Assembly (NCBI GenBank): GCA_016875395.1
Contig: VGRF01000022.1
Location: 1 to 64,000 of the forward strand
Origin: Deltaproteobacteria bacterium
GTDB lineage: Bacteria > Myxococcota_A > UBA9160 > UBA6930
Length of the DNA: 64,000 nucleotides
Direction: 5' to 3'
Shown: positions 57,474 to 64,000 of the stretch, piece after piece
How positions within the stretch are numbered: position 1 is the stretch's first letter
Layout: the number at the start of each line of letters is the position of its first letter
The notes under the pieces: generated by a model
What the model saw: only the letters and a program-made list of their open reading frames with translations
Told to the model about the DNA's origin: nothing
The model's database searches: none
Made by a program: the position numbers and the translations under genes

Positions 57474-58859
57474 ATGAGCGCGGAGGAACGGCGCGCGCGC
57501 GTGCTGGTGGTGGACGACAGCCGCTTCCACCGCGAGCTCGCGCGCGACGTGCTCTCGAGCCGCGCTGAGGTGACGTGCTGCAGCGGCGCGCAGGAGGCGC
57601 TCGCGGCGCTCGAGCACGGCGAGTTCGATCTCGTGATCTCCGATCTCACGATGCCGGAGTTATCAGGGCTCGACTTGCTGGAGCGCGTGCAGCGCCGCTT
57701 CCCCGGCAGCGAGTTCGTGATCGTCACCGCCAACGCGACGGTCGACAGCGCCGTGCACGCGCTGCGCATGGGCGCGACGGACTATCTGCAGAAGCCCGTG
57801 CGCTCGGCGGACCTGATCCTGTGCCTCGAGCGCGCCCTCGCGCGGCGGCGCCTCGTGAGCGAGAACCAGCGCCTGCGCGGCGAGCTCGCGCTCTATGCAG
57901 CGGCGCGCACGCTCGCGTCCACGCTCGAGCCCGACGAGGTGTTCGCGCTCGCGCTCGAGATCGCCTGTCGCACGCTCGCGAACCGGCGCGGCTTCGCGCT
58001 CTACCAGCGCCCGAACCTCACCGACTCGATCGGCGTGCACGCGGCCGGGCTCGAAGAGACGGAGCTGGAGCGTCTGCGCGCCGTGATCGAAGCGGGCAAG
58101 CGCGTCGACTGGAACGCGTACCCCGCCATCGCGCGCGTCGACCGCGGCCCGCTGCTCGAGTTGTTACGGGCGGCGGGCATCGCCGAGGCGCCGGTGGTCG
58201 TGGTCCCCCTGCGTGGCGAGGAGCAGGACGCGGGCCTGCTCGCGCTGCTCGGCGCCGAGGACTCGCCAGACGCGCTCGCGCAGCTCGCGATCGTGGCGGC
58301 GCACGCGGGCGTCGCGTTGCGCAACGCCGAGCGCTACCGCCGCGCGCGCGACCGCGCCTTCGTCGACGACGCCACCGACGTCTACAACTCGCGCTACTTG
58401 CTCGAAGCGCTCGACCGCGAAGTGCGCCGCTCCGAGCGCTACGGCAGCGAGCTCTCGATCCTGTTCATCGACCTCGACCGCTTCAAGCTCGTGAACGACA
58501 ACCACGGCCACCTCGTCGGCACGAGCGTGCTGCGCCAGCTCTCGCGCCTGCTCGCGCAGTCCGTGCGCCAGGTCGACACCGTGGCGCGCTACGGCGGCGA
58601 CGAGTTCACGATCCTGCTCGCCGACACCGGCGAGCGCGGCGCGCGCGTGATCGCCGAGCGCATCCGCAAGTGGGTCGCCGACAACGCCTTCGAGGCCGAT
58701 GCGGGCCGCACGCTGAAGCTCAGCTGCAGCGTCGGCCTCGCGACGTATCCCGCGCACGGCCGTACGCGCGAGGCGCTGCTCGACGCCGCGGACAAGGCGA
58801 TGTACCGGGCGAAGAGCCAGGGAAGGAATCGCGTGTGCAGCGCGAGTGAGTTGGCGTAG
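57474..58859 (+). CDS. Response regulator-GAF-GGDEF diguanylate cyclase
   Basis: A 461-residue protein. The receiver domain (about 10-125) has VVDDSRFHREL, phospho-Asp in LVISDLTMPELSG and Lys in LQKPVR. A GAF-like domain (about 145-290) follows. The GGDEF domain (about 295-455) has LFIDLDRFKLVNDNHGHLVG and an intact active site YGGDEFTILLAD, with the RxxD product-inhibition site (RQVD) five residues before it, and ends AADKAMYRAKSQGRNRV. It should make c-di-GMP under phosphorylation control. ATG 57474 has a GGAGG site; the frame is open from 57396. Its kinase is not adjacent. Confidence 0.92.
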   Translation: MSAEERRARVLVVDDSRFHRELARDVLSSRAEVTCCSGAQEALAALEHGEFDLVISDLTMPELSGLDLLERVQRRFPGSEFVIVTANATVDSAVHALRMGATDYLQKPVRSADLILCLERALARRRLVSENQRLRGELALYAAARTLASTLEPDEVFALALEIACRTLANRRGFALYQRPNLTDSIGVHAAGLEETELERLRAVIEAGKRVDWNAYPAIARVDRGPLLELLRAAGIAEAPVVVVPLRGEEQDAGLLALLGAEDSPDALAQLAIVAAHAGVALRNAERYRRARDRAFVDDATDVYNSRYLLEALDREVRRSERYGSELSILFIDLDRFKLVNDNHGHLVGTSVLRQLSRLLAQSVRQVDTVARYGGDEFTILLADTGERGARVIAERIRKWVADNAFEADAGRTLKLSCSVGLATYPAHGRTREALLDAADKAMYRAKSQGRNRVCSASELA

Positions 58860-58920
58860 GGCGAGCGCTTCGCGCGATCTCGCGCGGAGCGAAAGCCGCC
58901 GCGTGTAGAGTGGGTTCTCG

Positions 58921-59430
58921 ATGCCCCAGCAGGAAACACTGCTCTCGCTCGCGGAGATCTCGGTCGCGCTCGCGGGCTTTGCGGGGTTGGTCGCGGCGCT
59001 GGGGTCCTTCTTGTCCGCCGAGCGTCAACTCGCGGCAGCGCGAGTTCGAGCGATCGCAGAGAACGGCCTGATCGTCCTTCCGTTCGCGCTGTTGCCGCTG
59101 TTCGTGCTCGGGTTCGGCGTCGAGGAGGAGGCAGCGTTCCGTGCGTCGAGTGTTTGCTTCTTGATCGGGTACGGCGCCCATTGGAGCCTGGTGATCACAC
59201 GCTTCGCGCGTCTCGCCCGAGAAGGGAGATACGCATTCGTCTTCTCGAGCTGGGTCGGAATCGGCTTCAGCGTGGGCGCCTTGCTCGTGGCTTTCGCCAA
59301 CTCCTTGGGAGTGTTCGGGAGTTACGTCGGCAACGCCTACGTCGTGAGCCTGGTCGGGCCGCTGTACAACTGTGCTCTCCCATTCTTTCGGCTGCTGGCA
59401 GCCATCTCGATCCGCGACCGCGCGGAGTGA
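58921..59430 (+). CDS. Membrane protein of unknown function, about four transmembrane helices
   Basis: A 169-residue integral membrane protein. Hydrophobic segments are seen at about 10-30 (ISVALAGFAGLVAALGSFLS), 48-66 (NGLIVLPFALLPLFVLGFGV), 75-95, 108-128 (SSWVGIGFSVGALLVAFANS) and 138-158. No family is recognised. The ATG lies 60 nt after the GGDEF gene on the same strand, but no functional link is visible. Codon use is less G+C-extreme than in neighbouring genes. Confidence 0.7.
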   Translation: MPQQETLLSLAEISVALAGFAGLVAALGSFLSAERQLAAARVRAIAENGLIVLPFALLPLFVLGFGVEEEAAFRASSVCFLIGYGAHWSLVITRFARLAREGRYAFVFSSWVGIGFSVGALLVAFANSLGVFGSYVGNAYVVSLVGPLYNCALPFFRLLAAISIRDRAE

Positions 59431-59455
59431 GGACTACGGAACGAGCTCTCGCGTC

Positions 59456-60076
59456 TCAGCCCTTCAGCACTCCGCTCAGCTTGGCCGCGTGCGTCGAGAG
59501 CGCGTCCATCAGCGCTGGGGAGAGGCAGTCGTAGGCGGGCAGGCCGATCTTCTTCAGGCGCGCGCGGATCGCGGGCATGCTCGCGGGGTCGGTGCCGGTT
59601 TCGATCACCGAGGACGCGAACGCGGCGAACTCGATCGGCGACCAGCCCTTGTCCTTCGACAGCTCCGTGTGCACGAAGTCGAGTCCGTGGAACGCGTGCC
59701 GCGTGTTCTCGATGCGCCCGAACATGTGCGTGCCGCAGTCGCTGCACGCGTGCCGCTGAATCGCGGCGTTCGCGTCGACGATCTTCAGCTTGTGCGCGCC
59801 CGCGGTCACCGAAACTTTTTCGCGCGGCACGACGGCGATGATCGAGAAAACCGCGCCGGCGTGCTTCCAGCACTTGCTGCAGCCACAGGCGTGGTTGTGC
59901 GCGGTTTGCGCCGCGACCGAGACCACGACGGGATCGCTCGCGCAGCGGCACTGAAGCGTGCCTCCGGCGAACTTCGCCTTGGCCTTACCCAGCGCGCCCT
60001 TGTCGAGCAGCGGGTGCAGCGGAATCGGCGGCGCCACCTTCTTTTTCGCAGCGCGCTTCGCGGTCTTCTTCGCCAT
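59456..60076 (-). CDS. Gfa/CENP-V-family protein (S-(hydroxymethyl)glutathione synthase-like)
   Basis: A 206-residue protein. A Lys/Ala-rich N-terminus ([17 protein letters not shown]) precedes the zinc-binding core: [31 protein letters not shown], and [16 protein letters not shown]. This cysteine pattern and the following [17 protein letters not shown] match S-(hydroxymethyl)glutathione synthase (Gfa), proposed to speed formation of the glutathione-formaldehyde adduct; enzymatic activity in the family is disputed. ATG 60076 has an AAGGAG site. No formaldehyde dehydrogenase gene is near. Confidence 0.87.
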   Translation of the reverse strand: MAKKTAKRAAKKKVAPPIPLHPLLDKGALGKAKAKFAGGTLQCRCASDPVVVSVAAQTAHNHACGCSKCWKHAGAVFSIIAVVPREKVSVTAGAHKLKIVDANAAIQRHACSDCGTHMFGRIENTRHAFHGLDFVHTELSKDKGWSPIEFAAFASSVIETGTDPASMPAIRARLKKIGLPAYDCLSPALMDALSTHAAKLSGVLKG

Positions 60077-60228
60077 CACAGAGCTCCTTTGCGATGCAGC
60101 TACATGACACCCGGCGGGGGGGCGCAGTCAATCGCGATGTAACCGGCGGCGGCGCGCCCACGAAGCGGGCCGCGTCACGTACCCGGTCGATCGCGCGTAG
60201 GCTCGCGGGCGGTGGTGTGGAGGACGCG

Positions 60229-60600
60229 GTGAGGGTTGCGTTCGGCCGGATCGGGACTCGACGGGGCGGCTTCGTCTGGATGGTCGCCTTGGTCCTCTTC
60301 CAGGCATGCGTTTCGCGCAGCTTCTGCGACTTGGATTTGAGGGCGGAAGGCTGGAGGGCGATCGCTCGTCCCTCCGACTCCGGAGTCGCGAGTGAAGGCG
60401 CCTCGAAGCGCGTACGCTGGTTCACGAACCAACGCGGCGACTTCCTCGCGTGCCACGCGGGCGTCGGCACGACCTACTGCCGCGGGATCTACGACCGGTT
60501 CACGAGGCGCGCCGATGGCACCTTCGAGCGCCAGGAGATCGTCTGCATGACCCGGAGGTCGATGGTTGGCGGCCTGACACCCCCGACGCCCCTCTGCTAA
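60229..60600 (+). CDS. Hypothetical lipoprotein
   Basis: A 123-residue protein of no recognised family. A hydrophobic N-terminal segment ends in a lipobox-like LFQAC (GGFVWMVALVLFQAC). The rest is polar with several cysteines (FLACHAGVGTTYCRGIYDRF, EIVCMTRR). GTG 60229 has a GGAGG site 6 nt upstream; the frame is open from 60094. Codon bias is milder than that of aspS. It stands alone between the Gfa-like gene and aspS. Confidence 0.55.
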   Translation: MRVAFGRIGTRRGGFVWMVALVLFQACVSRSFCDLDLRAEGWRAIARPSDSGVASEGASKRVRWFTNQRGDFLACHAGVGTTYCRGIYDRFTRRADGTFERQEIVCMTRRSMVGGLTPPTPLC

Positions 60601-60670
60601 CTCCCGGCGCGTTTTCCTTCACGATTTCGCAGACTTCGGGGGCTCCTCGAAGGCGCTTCGAGGGCGGGCG

Positions 60671-62524
60671 ATGAGCGACGGCGGCGGCACCAGCGGACAC
60701 AGCGCGAGCGCGCGCGACACCGCGCAGCTCGACGTGCTCGGCGCGCTGCGGCGCACGCATTACTGCGGCGCGGTTCGCGCGGACCTCGTCGGGCGCGAGG
60801 TCGTGGTGATGGGCTGGGTGCACGTCGCGCGCGACCACGGCGGCGTGATCTTCGTCGATCTGCGCGACCGCGAGGGCGTGGTGCAGTGCGTGTTCCGGCC
60901 CGAGGTGTCGAGCGCGGTGCACGCGCGCGCGGGCGAGCTGCGCAGCGAGTTCGTCGTGGCGGTGCGCGGCACGGTCGAGCGCCGCTCGGCGGAGACGGTG
61001 AACGCGAAGCTGCCCACGGGCGAGATCGAGATCGTGGCGCGCGAGGTGCGCGTGCTGAACGTCGCGACGCCGCCGCCCTTCGCGATCGAGGAGGAGAGCG
61101 GGGCGGACGAGATGACGCGGCTGCGCCATCGCATCCACGACCTGCGCCGCCCGCCGCTGCAGAAGAGCATGCGCACGCGTCACGCGCTCTATCAGAGCGC
61201 GCGCGCGACGCTCGCCGAGCACGGCTTCCTCGAGATCGAGACGCCGATCCTCGCGAAGGCGACGCCCGAAGGGGCGCGCGACTTCCTCGTGCCGAGCCGC
61301 CTGCAGCCCGGCGGGTTCTACGCGCTGCCGCAGTCGCCGCAGATCATGAAGCAGCTCTTCATGGTCTCGGGCTTCGACCGCTACTTCCAGATCGCGCGGT
61401 GCTTCCGCGACGAGGACCTGCGCGCGGACCGCCAGCTCGAGTTCACGCAGATCGACCTCGAGATGAGCTTCGTCGGCGTGGAGGAAGTGCTCGCGGTGCT
61501 CGAGGACCTGACGTGGCGCGCGTGGCGCGACACGCTCGGCGTCACGCTGCCGCGCCCGTTCCCGCGCATGTCGTACGCGGAGGCGATGGCGCGCTACGGC
61601 AGCGACAAGCCCGACACGCGCGTGCTGCTCGAGCTGGTCGACCTGACGGACTTGTTCGTGAACAGCGGCTTCAAGGCGTTCGCGGGGCCCGTCGCGAAGG
61701 GCGGCATCGTGAAGTGCCTGCCGATTCACGATGCGGAGTCCCTGACGAGAAGCGAGATCGACCGGCTCGAAGCCTTCGTGAAGAAAGAGCTCGGCGCGAA
61801 GGGGCTCGCCTGGATTCGCGTGATGCCGGGCGGCGAGTGGCAGTCGCCGATCGCGAAGTTCCTCGGCGACGCGGAGCGCGCGGGCATCGCGGAGCGCACG
61901 GGGGCGAGGCCGGGCAGCGTGCTGTTCTTCGCGGCGGACGAGTTCGCGAAGGCGAACGCGATCCTCGGGCGGCTGCGCCTCGATCTCGGACGTCAGCTCG
62001 GTCGCGTCGACGCGCGCGAGTGGGCGCCGCTGCTCGTGCTCGACTTCCCCGTGTTCGAGCGCGGCGATGACGGCAAGCTCACCTTCATGCACATGCCGTT
62101 CGTCGCGCCGCACGAAGAGGATCTCGGCCTCTTCGACTCGAATCCGCTCGCGATGCGCGGCACGCACTACGACGTGGTGATGAACGGCCTCGAGCTCGGG
62201 TCCGGCTCGCTGCGCAACCACCGCAGCGACGTGCAGCGCAAGATCTTCGAGATCCTCGGCTACGCGAAGGACGAGATGGAGGCGCGCTTCGGCTTCATGC
62301 TGAACGCGCTCGACGCCGGCGCGCCGCCCCACGGCGGCTTCGCGTTCGGCCTCGATCGCATGGCGATGCTGCTCGCGGGCGCCGCCTCGCTGCGCGACGT
62401 GATCGCGTTACCGAAGACGCAGCGCGGACAAGACCTGCTCATGGATGCGCCGGGCGAAGTCGAGAAGAAGCAGCTCGAAGAGATCCACATCCGCGTCGTG
62501 ATGCCGAAGCCGGAAGGGGCCTAA
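60671..62524 (+). CDS. aspS: Aspartyl-tRNA synthetase
   Basis: A 617-residue class IIb synthetase of the bacterial type. An N-terminal extension of about 20 residues precedes THYCGAVRADLVGREVVVMG and the OB-fold anticodon domain (GWVHVARDHGGVIFVDLRDR). The catalytic core has motif 1 (FLEIETPILAKATPEGARDF), motif 2 (QIARCFRDEDLRADRQLEFT) and motif 3 (AFGLDRMAMLLAG). The GAD insertion lies at about 300-420. Whether it charges only tRNA-Asp or also tRNA-Asn cannot be told. The next gene starts 6 nt after the stop. Confidence 0.96.
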   Translation: MSDGGGTSGHSASARDTAQLDVLGALRRTHYCGAVRADLVGREVVVMGWVHVARDHGGVIFVDLRDREGVVQCVFRPEVSSAVHARAGELRSEFVVAVRGTVERRSAETVNAKLPTGEIEIVAREVRVLNVATPPPFAIEEESGADEMTRLRHRIHDLRRPPLQKSMRTRHALYQSARATLAEHGFLEIETPILAKATPEGARDFLVPSRLQPGGFYALPQSPQIMKQLFMVSGFDRYFQIARCFRDEDLRADRQLEFTQIDLEMSFVGVEEVLAVLEDLTWRAWRDTLGVTLPRPFPRMSYAEAMARYGSDKPDTRVLLELVDLTDLFVNSGFKAFAGPVAKGGIVKCLPIHDAESLTRSEIDRLEAFVKKELGAKGLAWIRVMPGGEWQSPIAKFLGDAERAGIAERTGARPGSVLFFAADEFAKANAILGRLRLDLGRQLGRVDAREWAPLLVLDFPVFERGDDGKLTFMHMPFVAPHEEDLGLFDSNPLAMRGTHYDVVMNGLELGSGSLRNHRSDVQRKIFEILGYAKDEMEARFGFMLNALDAGAPPHGGFAFGLDRMAMLLAGAASLRDVIALPKTQRGQDLLMDAPGEVEKKQLEEIHIRVVMPKPEGA

Positions 62525-62530
62525 CAAGCC

Positions 62531-64000
62531 GTGACGCGCGTTCTCCGCACACAGGTCCTGGTGATCGGAGGAGGCATCAACGGCACCGGCGCCGCGCGCG
62601 ATCTCGCGCTGCGCGGCGTCTCGTGCGTGCTGGTGGAGAAGAAGGACCTCGGCTCGGGCACGACCTGGTCGTCGTCCGGAATGATCCACGGCGGCCTCCG
62701 GTATCTGCAGAAGGACCCCGAGGTCACGTACCACTCGTGCGTGGACTCGGGCGCGATCCAGCGCATCGCGCCGCATCTGGTGTTCCGCATCCCGTTCCTG
62801 ATGCCGGTGTTTCCCGAGGATCCGATCGGGCCCGAGATCGTCGAGATCGGGCTCGAGATGTACGACCGCTTCGTGCCGCTCAAGAATGGGCGCCCGCACA
62901 CGCGGCTCACGAAGGCGCAGGCGCTTCAGCTCGAGCCCGCGCTCTCGCCGCGCCTCGACTGCGCGTTCACGCTCGACGAGTGGGGCATCGACGCCGCGCG
63001 GCTCTGCGTCGCGAACGCGCTCGCTGCCGCCGAGCGCGGCGCGCAGATCTTCACGCACAGCGAGGCGGTGGAGTTGTTACGGGACGGCGCGGGCCGCGTG
63101 AGCGGCGCGCGCGTGCGCGACCGCGTGCGCGGCGACGAGACGATCGTCGAGGCACAGCTCGTGCTGAACGCGGGCGGGCCGTGGGGCCCGGAAGTGGCCG
63201 AGCTCGCGCGCGAGAAGTTCAAGCTGCGCCCCGGCAAGGGCGTCCACCTCGTGTTCGAGCGCCGCGTCTCGAACCTCGCGATCTACGCGCGCGGCGTCGA
63301 CGGCCGCGACATGTTCACGTTCCCGCACGAGCAGAACTCGATGGCGGGCACCACCGACGACGACTACTACGGCGACCTCGACAAGATCGGCACCGAGGAA
63401 GACGAAGTCGCCTACGTGCTCGAAGCGATGGAGCGCTCGATCCCGCGCATCCGCGAGCACCGCGTCGCGCACGCGATCCAAGGCGTGCGGCCCACGCTCT
63501 ACGGCTTCGGCGCCTACGAGGACGAGCTCTCGCGCGACTACCGCGTGATCGACCACGGCAAAGAGGGCGCGGCGCCGGGCCTGTGGACGATCACCGGCGG
63601 CAAGCTCGCGGCGTACCGGCTGATGGCCGAGGACGTCGCGAACCGGCTCTGCGCCGAGCTCGGCGTCACGACACCGTGCAGCACGGCGACCACGCCGCTG
63701 CCCGGTGGCGAGGCGCCGCTCGATCACGCGGCGCTCGCACGCAGATTCGGCGTCGGCATCCCGGCCGCTCTGCGCCTCGGCTTCCGCCACGGCGTACGCG
63801 CGGAGCACGTGCTCGAAGGGGGCGCGGAGAAGCGGACGGTGTGTGCCTGCGAGCCCGTGCTCGAGGCGGAGCTGCGCCACGCCGCGAAGCACGAAGGCCT
63901 GCGCAAGCTGGCCGACTGCCCGCTGCGCGTGCGATTGGGGAACGGCGCGTGCCAGGGCGCGAGCTGCGCGGGCTTCGCGGCGCAGGTGCTGGCCGACGAG
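62531..64000 (+). CDS. GlpA-type glycerol-3-phosphate dehydrogenase, continues past the right edge
   Basis: The frame from GTG 62531 stays open to the window end (490 codons). It begins TRVLRTQVLVIGGGINGTGA (FAD-binding GxGxxG), then KKDLGSGTTWSSSGMIHGGL and RYLQKDPEVTYHS, followed by the DAO-fold core with NAGGPWGPEVAELA and GLWTITGGKLAAYRLMAEDV. Near the end comes a bacterioferritin-associated-ferredoxin-like domain with cysteines VCACEPV and NGACQGASCAGF, as in the anaerobic GlpA subunit. It should oxidise glycerol-3-phosphate to dihydroxyacetone phosphate at the membrane. GlpB/GlpC partners would be expected to the right. Confidence 0.88.
   Translation, partial: MTRVLRTQVLVIGGGINGTGAARDLALRGVSCVLVEKKDLGSGTTWSSSGMIHGGLRYLQKDPEVTYHSCVDSGAIQRIAPHLVFRIPFLMPVFPEDPIGPEIVEIGLEMYDRFVPLKNGRPHTRLTKAQALQLEPALSPRLDCAFTLDEWGIDAARLCVANALAAAERGAQIFTHSEAVELLRDGAGRVSGARVRDRVRGDETIVEAQLVLNAGGPWGPEVAELAREKFKLRPGKGVHLVFERRVSNLAIYARGVDGRDMFTFPHEQNSMAGTTDDDYYGDLDKIGTEEDEVAYVLEAMERSIPRIREHRVAHAIQGVRPTLYGFGAYEDELSRDYRVIDHGKEGAAPGLWTITGGKLAAYRLMAEDVANRLCAELGVTTPCSTATTPLPGGEAPLDHAALARRFGVGIPAALRLGFRHGVRAEHVLEGGAEKRTVCACEPVLEAELRHAAKHEGLRKLADCPLRVRLGNGACQGASCAGFAAQVLADE

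Overview
The window is about 70% G+C and almost fully coding, with many GTG and TTG starts and frequent 4-nt gene overlaps (ATGA/GTGA). An outer-membrane porin, several lipoprotein signals, many sigma-54 enhancer-binding proteins and many response-regulator/GAF/GGDEF proteins point to a Gram-negative environmental bacterium of deltaproteobacterial or Myxococcota type. That assignment is inferred from gene style, not from a marker-gene tree. I saw no rRNA, tRNA, CRISPR array or complete insertion sequence.

Layout. 1-2.7 kb: the end of an MFS transporter, a GNAT acetyltransferase, a CbpA-type J protein and a TetR regulator. 2.7-9.7 kb: a sulfate-uptake locus, in which a sigma-54 activator is transcribed away from a porin-Sbp-CysT-CysW-CysA operon that has a near-consensus -24/-12 promoter. 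9.7-12.3 kb: a hexapeptide-repeat carbonic-anhydrase-like protein, a TraB/GumN lipoprotein and a quinone oxidoreductase. 12.4-14.7 kb: the ribosome/tRNA-maturation operon rpsP-khpA-rimM-trmD-rplS. 14.7-18.2 kb: a cupin protein, yraN, rsmI and a heparinase-like protein. 18.2-20.9 kb: ligA, preceded by an antitoxin gene and an internally deleted toxin gene, in a stretch of visibly lower G+C.

21-40.7 kb is a polysaccharide region. It holds an NtrC-type regulator, an SGNH hydrolase, glycosyltransferases, two secreted proteins, a truncated radical-SAM gene joined to a truncated glycosyltransferase, a carbamoyltransferase with its two small membrane partners, WecB, and an operon for GDP-mannose and UDP-sugar precursors (Gmd, epimerase, UDP-glucose dehydrogenase, mannose-1-phosphate guanylyltransferase). 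It ends in a Crp-family regulator and an NtrB/NtrC-like pair. 40.7-48.5 kb: a large TPR lipoprotein, a LysM protein interrupted by an in-frame TGA, dprA, trmFO and xerC.

48.5-55.8 kb: a response-regulator/GAF gene with a frameshift, argB, and then a chaperone-like module. The module has a J-domain/TPR protein, an Hsp70 that ends before the usual helical lid, a small protein sharing a domain with the J protein, and a PAS protein with a degenerate kinase-like end. This module is the best candidate here for an undescribed system. 56-64 kb: an ABC1/UbiB kinase, a GGDEF protein, small hypothetical proteins, a Gfa-like protein, aspS and the start of a GlpA-type glycerol-3-phosphate dehydrogenase.

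Beyond genes, intergenic DNA carries a dispersed repeat whose hairpin arms co-vary between copies and which often lies just before a start codon, plus two copies of a perfect palindrome. Two AT-rich words, TTATCAGG and TTGTTACGG, occur far more often than the base composition predicts.
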